Shown in pieces: positions 1 through 7,681 of a stretch of DNA of 64,000 nucleotides. The DNA is taken from contig NZ_VDOR01000003.1 in NCBI RefSeq assembly GCF_007666205.1, positions 196,722-260,721 of the forward strand, read 5' to 3'. Each line of letters opens with the position of its first letter. Positions within the stretch are counted from its first letter, which is position 1. The stretch is from Kocuria palustris (GTDB taxonomy: Bacteria; Actinomycetota; Actinomycetes; Actinomycetales; Micrococcaceae). Both the position numbers and the translations under genes were made by a program. Under the pieces are notes generated by a model that saw only the letters and a program-made list of their open reading frames with translations, did no database searches and was not told where the DNA came from.

Positions 1-83
1 CCCCCCCCCCCCCCCCCCCCGGGGGGGGGGGGGGGGGGGGGCCCCCCCCCGCCCCCCCCCCCGGGGGGGGGGGCGGGGGCCGC
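1..83. other. Low-complexity C/G homopolymer end, probable assembly artefact
   Basis: The first 83 bases contain only C and G, in runs of about 20 C, 21 G, 9 C, 11 C and 11 G. Ordinary GC-rich coding DNA nearby never looks like this. In related genomes rimM would follow khpA here, but no coding signal is present. I read it as a contig-end artefact, not a biological repeat. Confidence 0.75.
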
Positions 84-89
84 AGTGCG

Positions 90-105
90 GCACGACGCGT
101 CGTGC
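90..105. repeat. 16-bp perfect palindrome just downstream of khpA
   Basis: GCACGACGCGTCGTGC is a perfect palindrome about 22 bases past the khpA stop. It has no T-run. It could be part of a hairpin terminator or simply lie at the edge of the artefactual sequence, so its role is uncertain. Confidence 0.35.
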
Positions 106-127
106 AGGGTCGGATGACCCGCTCGCC

Positions 128-376
128 TCAGCGTCGGCGGTCGGTGTCGACGACGTCGACCCGGACGCCCTCGGAGTCCGACAGGGCGCTGATCACGGTG
201 CGCAGCGAAGCCGCCGTGCGGCCGTGGCGCCCGATCACGCGGCCGAGATCGTCCGGGTGCACGCGCACCTCGAGGGTCTCCCCCCGCCGGCCGTTCTTGG
301 CGCTGACGTCGACGTCCTCCGGGTTGTCCACGATGCCGCGGACGAGGTGCTCCAACGCGTCGGCGAGCATGGTCAC
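128..376 (-). CDS. khpA: KhpA-type KH-domain RNA-binding protein
   Basis: This 82-residue protein is a single small KH domain, the usual size for the KhpA/YlqC family. The GxxG nucleic-acid-binding loop is visible as VIGRHGRTA in the middle. Family members bind RNA in the cytoplasm and have been linked to sRNA handling and cell division, together with KhpB. The GTG start overlaps the rpsP stop by 4 bases (GTGA), so the two are translationally coupled; an ATG two codons later is an alternative. The rpsP-khpA order is conserved in actinobacteria, usually followed by rimM and trmD, which are missing here because the contig ends. Confidence 0.9.
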   Translation of the reverse strand: MTMLADALEHLVRGIVDNPEDVDVSAKNGRRGETLEVRVHPDDLGRVIGRHGRTAASLRTVISALSDSEGVRVDVVDTDRRR

Positions 377-825
377 TCGGCCTTCTCGGCCTCGGCGGTC
401 TCCTCCGCGGCGCCCTCGGCCGGAGCCTCCGCGGACTCGGCCTCGCCGGAGTCCTCGGTCTGCTCGACCTTGGGGGTGATCGCCTCGGGGATGATGACCG
501 ATCCCTTGTCCTCGGCCACGAACTCGGCCTTGGCCTTGGGCTGCTTCAGCGTGCCCTCGGAGCCCGGCAGGCCCTTGAACTTCTGCCAGTCGCCGGTGAC
601 CTTGAGCAGCGCCATGACGGTCTCGGACGGCTGCGCGCCGACGCCGAGCCAGTACTGGACGCGGTCCGAGGTGATGCGGATGAGCGAGGGGTTCTCGGTC
701 GGCTGGTAGATGCCGACCTCCTCGATCACGCGGCCATCGCGCTTCTTGCGGGAGTCCACGACCACGACGCGGTAGCGCGGATCGCGGATCTTGCCCATGC
801 GCTTCAGACGAATCTTGACTGCCAC
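373..825 (-). CDS. rpsP: 30S ribosomal protein S16
   Basis: S16 is a small-subunit ribosomal protein needed for 30S assembly. The N-terminus ([12 protein letters not shown], then [12 protein letters not shown] and the [10 protein letters not shown] stretch) is classic S16 over the first ~80 residues. The protein is 150 residues, longer than the ~80-90 of E. coli, because of a C-terminal tail very rich in Glu and Ala (from about residue 110), as is common in actinobacteria. The GTG start at 825 follows a GGAGAG ribosome-binding site, and an upstream extension of the open frame has no S16 character. It is first in an operon with khpA. Confidence 0.95.
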   Translation of the reverse strand: MAVKIRLKRMGKIRDPRYRVVVVDSRKKRDGRVIEEVGIYQPTENPSLIRITSDRVQYWLGVGAQPSETVMALLKVTGDWQKFKGLPGSEGTLKQPKAKAEFVAEDKGSVIIPEAITPKVEQTEDSGEAESAEAPAEGAAEETAEAEKAE

Positions 826-971
826 TTGTGCAATCTCTCCTTGGTGTTCAGAGACGGGCGCACCGGTCACGCTCCCGTGGGGCGGGCCGATCTGTGGGTG
901 CACCCTGTGGACGCGAATCCGGACGGAGAGAGGGTCCGACCGATTCGGGTACCCCGCTATTGTGCCAGACC

Positions 972-977
972 TGTCAA
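972..977 (-). promoter_or_regulatory. Possible -35 (TTGACA) for rpsP
   Basis: A perfect TTGACA lies on the minus strand about 150 bases upstream of the rpsP start, in the 226-bp gap before the ABC permease gene. No good -10 is found at 17-18 bases, so the assignment is tentative. Confidence 0.3.
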
Positions 978-1051
978 GCACGGCCCCCGACGACGGCGCG
1001 GCCCGCCGTGCGATCCTGCTCACCGTGCGCGCGGCTCCCGAGAGCCCCCGC

Positions 1052-2296
1052 TCAGTCCTCGAGCTGCAGGGCCTGGCGCCACGAGAGCGAGCGGCCGCCC
1101 TGGAACACGGCGCGCTGGTAGACCTTCTCCCCGATCCGCAGCATGACCCACCCGAAGACCAGGCACACCGCAAGGGAGGCGATGGGCTCCCAGGCAGCGG
1201 CCTCGCCCTCGAGCAGACGGACCGGCATGGCGATCGAGGACATGATGGGGATGTAGGAGGCGATCGCCAGCCAGGGCCCGCTCGCGAACATGCCCACCAT
1301 CATGGCCGCGACGAGCACGGTCATGATGGGCGTCATGGACGTGCTGAGGTCCTCGCTGCGCGAGGCCAGCGAGCCGAGGGCCGCCCAGATGGCGGCCTGG
1401 GCGGCGAAGCCCACGACGAAGAACGCGATGAACCACCCCGAGGCGGACATCGCCCAGCCGAGCCCGTCGCTCAGGCCGAGCGCCGTGGCGACGAGCAGGC
1501 CGACGCCGGCGTAGAGGCCCATCTGCACGAAGGCCATGACGCAGTTGCCGAGCACCTTCCCGTAGAGGATCTGGCGCACCGGGATCGCCGTGGCCAGGAT
1601 CTCGACGACCCGGTTCTGCTTCTCCTCGAGGACCGAGTTGGCGATCGCCACGCCGAACATGATGGCGGCCATGTAGAAGAGGAAGGCGAAGGCGTAGCGC
1701 AGGATGAACGAGGCCGCCGCGCGGTCCTCCCCGCCGAGGTGCTCGACGCGCACCTCGGAGCCCCGGGAGAGCTCCTCCATCGAGGTCCCCGCGGCCTGTG
1801 CGTTCTGCCCGATGGTCGCCGCGGACACCGACTGCGTGACCGCCTGCTCGAGCGTCCCGCTCAGCTCGTCGCCGCCGAGCAGGAGCCAGGAGCCGTCCTC
1901 GTGGACCAGGGCCGCATCGACCTCGTCGTCGGCCAGCAGCCCCTCGGCCTCGGCCCGTGAGGCCTCCCGGGCCTCGACCGTGTCCTCGTCGCCCAGGCTC
2001 TGCTCGGCGGCCTCGGCCATGGCGGCGGCCCCGTCGCCGACGGCCGCCAGGTCGTAGGCGGTCCCGGCGCTGCGCTCGGAGAGGACCGAGGACAGCACCA
2101 GCCCGCCGACGATCAGCGCGAGCGTCACGGCGGTCGAGATCAGCACGGAGCGGTCGCGGGCCTTCACGCCGAGCTCGCGCAGCAGCACGACCAGCCAGGG
2201 CCGCTGCACGGCCCGCTGCTCCGGGGCGGGCGCGGGCTCGCCGCTCTGCTGCGAAGCGGTCTGCGGGGACGCGGTCTCAGGGGTCCGGGGGCTCAT
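1052..2296 (-). CDS. ABC-2 type transporter permease (NatB/YhaP-like)
   Basis: A 414-residue membrane protein. One membrane segment near residues 52-72 is followed by a large extracytoplasmic region (~75-205), then five more hydrophobic segments, including the block with [13 protein letters not shown], a hallmark of ABC-2 type permeases of the NatB/YhaP group. Such proteins form the channel of exporters, sometimes for Na+ or antimicrobial compounds; the substrate here is unknown. The ATG overlaps the stop of the upstream ATPase gene by 4 bases (ATGA), so the pair forms one translation-coupled transporter. The adjacent two-component system may regulate it, which is inference from position. Confidence 0.88.
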   Translation of the reverse strand: MSPRTPETASPQTASQQSGEPAPAPEQRAVQRPWLVVLLRELGVKARDRSVLISTAVTLALIVGGLVLSSVLSERSAGTAYDLAAVGDGAAAMAEAAEQSLGDEDTVEAREASRAEAEGLLADDEVDAALVHEDGSWLLLGGDELSGTLEQAVTQSVSAATIGQNAQAAGTSMEELSRGSEVRVEHLGGEDRAAASFILRYAFAFLFYMAAIMFGVAIANSVLEEKQNRVVEILATAIPVRQILYGKVLGNCVMAFVQMGLYAGVGLLVATALGLSDGLGWAMSASGWFIAFFVVGFAAQAAIWAALGSLASRSEDLSTSMTPIMTVLVAAMMVGMFASGPWLAIASYIPIMSSIAMPVRLLEGEAAAWEPIASLAVCLVFGWVMLRIGEKVYQRAVFQGGRSLSWRQALQLED

Positions 2297-3267
2297 CGGG
2301 TCACCTCGCGGTAGATCTCGGACAGGGAGGGAGCCAGGTCGGTGAACTCCAGGAGACCGCGCTCGAGCGCCCGGCCCAGCAGCTCGGTGCGCGCCCGGTC
2401 GTCGTCGAGCCGGACGGTCGCGCGGCTGCCGTCGAGGTCCTCGACCCGGACGCCGGGGACCTCGCGCACCCAGCCGACGTCCTGGCTGCAGCGCAGCAGG
2501 TGGCTCAGCGGACGCGCGGCCCGCAGCTGCTCGGCGGTGCCGTGCTCGAGCACGCGGCCGTCCGCGAGGATGACCATGGAGTCGCACAGCCGGTCGACGA
2601 GGTCGAGCTGGTGCGAGGAGAACAGGACGGGCACGCCGCGGGCCATGTGCTCGCGCAGCAGATCCACCATCGAGTCGACGGCCGCCGGGTCCAGCCCGGA
2701 GAACGGCTCGTCCAGGATCAGCGCATCGGGGCGGTGCAGCAGGGCCGCTGCCACCTGGACGCGCTGCTGATTGCCGAGCGACAGCGTCTCGAGCCTGTCC
2801 TTGGCGCGATCGGCGAGGTCGAAGCGCTCGAGCAGCTCGCCGGCCTCTCGCAGCGCCTCGCTGCGCTGCATGCCGTGGAGCTGGCCGAGGTAGCCGAGCT
2901 GGTCCAGGATCCCCTGCTTGGGGTACAGGCCCCGCTCCTCGGGCATGTAGCCGAAGCCGGCGCGATCCGCCGCCGTGATCGGTCGGCCGTCCCACAGCAC
3001 CTCGCCGCCGTGGATGCGCAGCACGCCCATCATCATGCGCATGGTCGTGGTCTTGCCGGCGCCGTTGGCGCCGATGAAGCCGGTCATCCCGCCGGGCTCG
3101 ACCGTGAAGCCCACGTCGTCGACGGCCCTCTTCTGCCCGAAGGTGCGGGTCAGCCCGCGCACCTCCAGCCGGTGCCCCGTCCGCGGCGGGGAGTAGGTGG
3201 CGGTCCGGTCCGGGGCGGCAGTGCGCGCCTCCGCGGCCGGATCAGATGGGCGGTGCGCGGTGCTCAC
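2293..3267 (-). CDS. ABC transporter ATP-binding protein
   Basis: The ATPase partner of the ABC-2 permease, 324 residues from the chosen GTG. Walker A is GANGAGKTT near residue 67, the signature motif appears as LSLGNQQRVQ (a variant of LSGGQ with Asn replacing the second Gly), Walker B is ALILDEPFSGLDP, and the switch His sits in LFSSHQLDLVDRL. The domain after it resembles the C-terminal extension of NatA-type ATPases (DUF4162). The frame stays open further upstream, but that part is proline/arginine-rich and non-homologous; the GTG at 3267 lies about 50 bases after a TAGCCT -10 box. Confidence 0.87.
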   Translation of the reverse strand: MSTAHRPSDPAAEARTAAPDRTATYSPPRTGHRLEVRGLTRTFGQKRAVDDVGFTVEPGGMTGFIGANGAGKTTTMRMMMGVLRIHGGEVLWDGRPITAADRAGFGYMPEERGLYPKQGILDQLGYLGQLHGMQRSEALREAGELLERFDLADRAKDRLETLSLGNQQRVQVAAALLHRPDALILDEPFSGLDPAAVDSMVDLLREHMARGVPVLFSSHQLDLVDRLCDSMVILADGRVLEHGTAEQLRAARPLSHLLRCSQDVGWVREVPGVRVEDLDGSRATVRLDDDRARTELLGRALERGLLEFTDLAPSLSEIYREVTR

Positions 3268-3323
3268 ATCGGGCCCCCGGTCTCTGTGCGGCGCCGCGGG
3301 GATCCCGCGGCCGGTCTGCTCCC

Positions 3324-3329
3324 AGGCTA
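3324..3329 (-). promoter_or_regulatory. -10 box (TAGCCT) for the ABC transporter operon
   Basis: TAGCCT on the minus strand predicts a start of transcription near 3317 and a ~50-base leader before the GTG at 3267. It separates the transporter genes from the two-component genes, suggesting independent initiation. Confidence 0.45.
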
Positions 3330-3435
3330 GGAGCGCCCGGGGCCCGAGGCCTCCGCCCAGGGGCTGATCCGCCACCGGCCCCGGCTCCCGCGGCAGGCTC
3401 CCGCTCCCCCGCGGGGCGGAGCCGACGAGCCCTGC

Positions 3436-4167
3436 TCAGCCGCGGTCGGCCACCCCGGCCCGGTGCGCGAACACGACCGCCTGCACCCGATCCCGGCTGC
3501 CCGTCTTGGCCAGCACGTTGGACACGTGCGTCTTGACCGTGGCGGCCCCGACGACGAGCCGCTGGGCGATCTCGGCGTTCGACAGGCCGTCGGCCATCAG
3601 GATCAGGATCTCGGACTCGCGCTCGGTGAGGCTGCCCAGGATCCGGTCGTGCTCCGGGTGGGACCGCGGTCCTCCGGTCGCCGCGGGCCCCGGGGCCTCC
3701 GGAGTCCCCGGGGCGGCGGCACCGCGCGCCGGCTCCTTGCCGCGGGCATCCCAGGCCGCCCAGCGCCGGATGACGCGGACGGTCGCCTCGGGGGCGAGCA
3801 GGGCGTGGCCCTCGGCCACCGAGCGCACGGCCTCCACCAGGGCATCGGGGTCGGCGTTCTTGAGCAGGAATCCCGACGCCCCGGCGCGCAGCGCCTCGAA
3901 CAGGTAGTCGTCGCGGTCGAAGGTCGTCAGGATGATGACCTTGGCCCCGCCGGCGGCCACGATGCGCCGGGTGGCCTCGAGGCCGTCCATGACGGGCATC
4001 TGCACGTCCATCAGCACGATGTCCACGTCTCCGTCGCGGACCCGCTCCACGGCCTGCGCGCCGTCCGCGGCCTGGCCGAGCACCTCGATGTCCTCCTCGA
4101 CGGACAGGACCATCGCGAAGCCGGAGCGCACGAGGGCGTGGTCGTCGGCCAGCAGCACGGAGATCAT
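3436..4167 (-). CDS. LuxR/NarL-family response regulator
   Basis: A 243-residue response regulator. The receiver domain occupies about residues 1-120 with acidic pocket D8/D9, phosphoacceptor D54 (VLMDVQMP) and K103. A proline/alanine-rich linker of about 40 residues follows, longer than usual, and the C-terminal helix-turn-helix (LTERESEILILMADGLSN, then AEIAQRLVVG and VKTHVSNVLAKTG) is of LuxR type. The ATG overlaps the stop of the histidine kinase gene by 4 bases, so the two are a cognate pair. Target genes are unknown; the neighbouring ABC exporter is the obvious candidate. Confidence 0.93.
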   Translation of the reverse strand: MISVLLADDHALVRSGFAMVLSVEEDIEVLGQAADGAQAVERVRDGDVDIVLMDVQMPVMDGLEATRRIVAAGGAKVIILTTFDRDDYLFEALRAGASGFLLKNADPDALVEAVRSVAEGHALLAPEATVRVIRRWAAWDARGKEPARGAAAPGTPEAPGPAATGGPRSHPEHDRILGSLTERESEILILMADGLSNAEIAQRLVVGAATVKTHVSNVLAKTGSRDRVQAVVFAHRAGVADRG

Positions 4168-5657
4168 GGCCTCGATCCTCTCACTCCTGCCGAAGGCCGC
4201 TCGGGACGCGCCCGGGCCGTCCCCGGCTCGGGCCGGTCCGCGGTCCGCGCCAGGGGGAGCCTCGCCCGCACGCGCCAACCCGGTCCGGGCTCGCGCGGGC
4301 CGATCTCGGTGCTGCCGCCGTGCAGCTGGACGCGCTCCCGCAGCCCGGTGAGACCGAACCCGGAGCCGGCCGTGCCGGGGCGGGGCCGGCCCGCGTCGAG
4401 CACCTCGAGCTCGATCGACTCCCCCGAGCCGTCCGCGGAGCCGATCGAGCGGATCACCACGGCGGCGCGCACCGCGCTGGAATGGCGCGCGACATTGGAC
4501 AGCGCCTCCTGCACGCAGCGGTACATCGACAGGCTCAGCGCGGGCGGGAGGGCCTGCGGGTCGAGGTCCTCGGCCAGCGCCCAGGTCAGGGTGACCTCCA
4601 GACCGCGGCGGGCGTGCTCGGCCACGAGCTCCTCGACGTCGTCGAGCCGCGGGCCCGGACTGGCCGCGATGCCCGCCGCCCCTGCCGGCGGATCGTCCTC
4701 GGGCCCGGTCTCCTCGCGCAGGACTCCGAGCAGCTGGCGCGTCTCCGAGACGGCCTGCCGGCTCGAGGCCTCGACCGTGCGCAGAGCCTCCTCGGCGAGC
4801 TCGGCATCCCGGCGCAGGACCTTGCGGGCCGCGCCGGCCTGGATGCCGATCGCGGAGACGTGATGGGCGATCACGTCGTGCAGCTCGCGGGCGATGCGCA
4901 GCCGCTCGTCCACGACCGCCTGGCGGGCGAGGCGCTCGGACTGGCAGCGGATCTGCTCGGCCTGCGCGCGGTTCTGGTAATCGCGCAGCGCCGAGCGCCA
5001 CGCCGTCTGGCCGAGGTGGATCGTGAAGCCGAAGCCCAGGACGTTGATCGCGAACGTGTAGACCGAGAAGGCCGTCATGGGCTCGAACGGCCCGGCCTGG
5101 GAGTCGAGCTCCTCGACCATCTCCGAGTACGAGCTCGTCACCGCCAGGTCGATCGCGACCCACACGAGCAGGAAGACGACGAACAGCACCACCAGCACCC
5201 GAACGGCCTGCCGGGATCGGCCCCATGCCACGAGACTGTAGACGGCGATGTAGAGCCCGAGCACGGTGCCGGACTGGCCCGCCGCCTGGGGCGCGAGGTA
5301 GTAGCCGGTCACGTACACGGCCGTGCTGCAGACCATGACCGCTCCGGGCCGCAGCCGGCGCGCGGCCAGCGGCAGGATCTGCAGGGCGACCATCAGGTAG
5401 CCGAGCCAGCGGGGGCTGTCGTCATCGGTGCCGGCGAAGCTCTCGATGAGCGCCAGCAGCAGCATCGACAGGCCCAGCAGGGCCGCGGCCCCGAGCACGT
5501 CGGCCCGCAGACTCGCAGGCCCGGGGCGCGGCCGGCGCCAGTCGGGCTCCGACGGATCCGTCAGCAGCCGGTCGATGCGCTCGCCGAGCGATCGCCGCGG
5601 CTCGACGGGGCGCGGCCCGCCGCGCCGGGTCCTCTGCCTCCGAGTGTCGTCGTCCAC
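4164..5657 (-). CDS. Sensor histidine kinase (HisKA_3 / NarL-DesK type)
   Basis: A 497-residue membrane sensor kinase. Hydrophobic segments lie roughly at residues 54-74, 86-100, 106-122, 130-146 and 152-172, with another near 198-212. The dimerisation/phosphoacceptor motif ELHDVIAHHVS contains H260. The ATPase domain follows, with N-box VQEALSNVARHS and G-box GSGFGLTGLRERV. The lack of a large extracellular domain suggests membrane or intramembrane sensing, as in DesK-like and LiaS-like kinases. The GTG start sits exactly 7 bases after a TAGCCT -10 box, so the message is probably leaderless. Confidence 0.92.
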   Translation of the reverse strand: MDDDTRRQRTRRGGPRPVEPRRSLGERIDRLLTDPSEPDWRRPRPGPASLRADVLGAAALLGLSMLLLALIESFAGTDDDSPRWLGYLMVALQILPLAARRLRPGAVMVCSTAVYVTGYYLAPQAAGQSGTVLGLYIAVYSLVAWGRSRQAVRVLVVLFVVFLLVWVAIDLAVTSSYSEMVEELDSQAGPFEPMTAFSVYTFAINVLGFGFTIHLGQTAWRSALRDYQNRAQAEQIRCQSERLARQAVVDERLRIARELHDVIAHHVSAIGIQAGAARKVLRRDAELAEEALRTVEASSRQAVSETRQLLGVLREETGPEDDPPAGAAGIAASPGPRLDDVEELVAEHARRGLEVTLTWALAEDLDPQALPPALSLSMYRCVQEALSNVARHSSAVRAAVVIRSIGSADGSGESIELEVLDAGRPRPGTAGSGFGLTGLRERVQLHGGSTEIGPREPGPGWRVRARLPLARTADRPEPGTARARPERPSAGVRGSRP

Positions 5658-5664
5658 GTCCGGC

Positions 5665-5670
5665 AGGCTA
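5665..5670 (-). promoter_or_regulatory. -10 box (TAGCCT) for leaderless histidine kinase mRNA
   Basis: TAGCCT on the minus strand is followed by 7 bases and then the GTG start at 5657, the geometry of a leaderless actinobacterial transcript. Confidence 0.55.
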
Positions 5671-5720
5671 TCGGCCGCGGGCGGCCTGCGGATCCGCCGT
5701 GCGACGGAGCCGGGCGCCGT

Positions 5721-7100
5721 TCAGTCCTGGGCGCCGCCCTGCCCGCGGCGCTGCCGGCGCACGGCGGCGTAGAGCGCCGAGACCGTGGCCGCATCGGCGA
5801 ACGCCAGTCCCGACAGCGAGCCGAGCACCCTCCCTGCGCGTCCGCCGCGGCGGGCCAGGGCCGCGAGCCCGAGGCCGGCGGCGGTCTCCGTGCCGGCGAT
5901 GGCCAGCAGGAGCTCCGGGTGCCTGGCCAGGCGGGCCTGCAGCGCGGAGAGGCTGCCCCCGCCCGTGGGCTGCTGCGCGAGACCCTGGACCAGCGCCTCC
6001 CGGACGCTCGCCGGCTCATAGCGCTGCAGCCCCTCGATCTCCTCGAGCGGCTTCTGCCCCTCGACGATCTTGGCGCCCAGGACCGGGAGCTCGAGCAGCT
6101 GCAGGACCGACTCCAGGACCAGGGAGGACGACTCCCCCTCGACGTAGTTGCGCAGCCGGGTGGTCTGCACCGGATCGAGGTCGAAGACCGAGGCCACGGA
6201 CTCGATGTGGACCTGCGGGGTCTGCCCGTCGCACAGCTCGATCACCTCGCGGGTGAGGCGAGCCGCCGGGGTGCCGTCGTCGTCGATCGACACGGCGGTC
6301 CACGCGGGCACCCAGGACAGGCCGCACGCCGCCCCCGAGTCGGGGCCCGGGGCCTCCGCCGAGACCCGCCCCGGCGACTGCGTCCGGGCCGCATCCGCGC
6401 GTCCCACGCCGTCGCCGTCGAGCAGGACCTCGAGCGAGCGCGCCGCGCCGTCGGAGGCCAGCGCGACGGCCGTTCCGGTGATGCCGGTGCGCAGGGCCCA
6501 CCACGCGGCGTCGTCGTCGGCCACGACCACGGACCAGCCGTCGCGGCTCGCGGCGCGGAATCCCACGCCCGCGCTGCTGGCCAGCAGCGGCATCTCGGGG
6601 GCGTCGGCGTGCACGATCAGGGCCCGCCGCAGGCGGGGGTGCTGCGGCTCCAGGACCTGCCCGGTGATGCGGTGGACCGAGGCGGCGATCTCCTCGACGC
6701 CCTCGCCCGCCACGACCGCGCCGTGCTCGCCGACGGTGGCGGCGCGGCCGTCCTCGTCGATCAGGACGGCGATCTGCAGGTAGTCGGGCCCCTCGGCGGA
6801 GGCCGCGACGGCGCGGTGATGCCCGAGGACCTTGCGGATGCCCTGGGCCGTGGGCACGAAGCCCCCCACGGGGTCGGCCTCCGGCGTGTCCGGGCCGAGC
6901 AGATCGGCGGCGTCGACGTCGGGGACGGACGTGCGCCCGCTGATGCGCACGGCCAGCGGCAGCACCGACCAGCCGTCCAGCGCGGACCGGCCGTGGCCGG
7001 ACGGCGCGCCGGAGCCGCCGCCGGGCGCCGCGCCGGGATCTCCGGGGCCGTCGGGTCCGGCGGACGAAGGATTCTGGGGTCCGGAAGAGGGGGTGGTCAT
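5721..7100 (-). CDS. Hypothetical protein, 459 residues, unrecognised family
   Basis: I do not recognise this protein. It begins with a ~40-residue Pro/Gly/Ser-rich disordered stretch, continues as an acidic alpha/beta region (about residues 45-270) without membrane segments, and ends in an Ala/Leu-rich helical part (LTREVIELCDGQTPQ, VFDLDPVQTTRLRNYV) with a basic tail (RRQRRGQ). There is no signal peptide. The ATG at 7100 is preferred over the ATG at 7109 because a TAGCAT -10 box overlaps the latter and lies 7 bases before the former. It stands alone between the two-component genes and a NUDIX gene. Codon use matches the neighbours. Confidence 0.72.
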   Translation of the reverse strand: MTTPSSGPQNPSSAGPDGPGDPGAAPGGGSGAPSGHGRSALDGWSVLPLAVRISGRTSVPDVDAADLLGPDTPEADPVGGFVPTAQGIRKVLGHHRAVAASAEGPDYLQIAVLIDEDGRAATVGEHGAVVAGEGVEEIAASVHRITGQVLEPQHPRLRRALIVHADAPEMPLLASSAGVGFRAASRDGWSVVVADDDAAWWALRTGITGTAVALASDGAARSLEVLLDGDGVGRADAARTQSPGRVSAEAPGPDSGAACGLSWVPAWTAVSIDDDGTPAARLTREVIELCDGQTPQVHIESVASVFDLDPVQTTRLRNYVEGESSSLVLESVLQLLELPVLGAKIVEGQKPLEEIEGLQRYEPASVREALVQGLAQQPTGGGSLSALQARLARHPELLLAIAGTETAAGLGLAALARRGGRAGRVLGSLSGLAFADAATVSALYAAVRRQRRGQGGAQD

Positions 7101-7107
7101 GCGCGCC

Positions 7108-7113
7108 ATGCTA
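7108..7113 (-). promoter_or_regulatory. -10 box (TAGCAT) for the 5721-7100 gene
   Basis: TAGCAT on the minus strand with a 7-base spacer to ATG 7100. It overlaps the more upstream ATG (7109), which argues against that codon as the start. Confidence 0.5.
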
Positions 7114-7164
7114 CCCGCGGGCCCCTGGGCCCACCGGTCGCATCCCGGGATTCCGCCGAGAGCC

Positions 7165-7653
7165 TCAGCGGCGCCCGTCGAGCACGAACTCCGAGACCGT
7201 CCCGGTCTCGAGCTGCTCGAGGCCGCTGAGGATGATGCGCCCCATGCGCTCCCCCAGCAGGCCGAGGATCTCGTCGGGGGCGGCCCAGCGGTGGCTGAGC
7301 AGCTCCTCCTCCTGGACCGTGATCTCGGTGTCCTCGGGGATGACGCCGCCGTCGTAGAGGAACGTGGCCGAATCGCCCCAGATGCCGGCGGCGACGCCGT
7401 GGGCGACCACGAGCAGCCGCCCCTCCGGCAGATGCAGCCCGACCTCCTCGACGACCTCGCGGAAGCACCCCGTGCGGGGATCCTCGCCGGCCTCGACCGT
7501 GCCCCCGGGCAGCGTCCAGCCGTCCTTGTAGTTGGGCTCGACGATGAGCACGCGCCCGCGCGGATCGCGGATCAGCGCCGAGGACGCCAGCCGGCGCGTG
7601 GGGAGGGAGGCGATGAACGCCTTGAGCTCGTTCTCGGGCAGGTACGAGGACAT
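7165..7653 (-). CDS. NUDIX hydrolase
   Basis: A 162-residue NUDIX-superfamily pyrophosphohydrolase. The full NUDIX box G-x5-E-x7-R-E-x2-E-E-x-G is present around residues 51-73 (GGTVEAGEDPRTG followed by CFREVVEEVGL), supplying the Mg-binding glutamates. Such enzymes cleave nucleoside diphosphates linked to another group; the substrate cannot be told from the sequence. It lies 28 bases downstream of the ffh stop region and shares its direction, with a GAAAGG ribosome-binding site before ATG 7653, so it may be co-transcribed with ffh. Confidence 0.92.
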   Translation of the reverse strand: MSSYLPENELKAFIASLPTRRLASSALIRDPRGRVLIVEPNYKDGWTLPGGTVEAGEDPRTGCFREVVEEVGLHLPEGRLLVVAHGVAAGIWGDSATFLYDGGVIPEDTEITVQEEELLSHRWAAPDEILGLLGERMGRIILSGLEQLETGTVSEFVLDGRR

Positions 7654-7681
7654 CGGAGGCCTTTCGGTCAGGGGCGCGGGA

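Noticed and set aside
1052-2995. A 647-residue open frame covering the ABC permease and part of the ATPase gene
   Set aside because: The first ~230 residues are an out-of-frame shadow of the ATPase; the permease begins at ATG 2296 with ATGA overlap.
4320-7229. Very long rightward open frames (e.g. 969 codons here, similar ones opposite smc and in the recG/thiL region)
   Set aside because: High GC removes stop codons from antisense frames; composition is His/Arg/Gly/Ala-rich with no domains, and convincing genes lie on the other strand.
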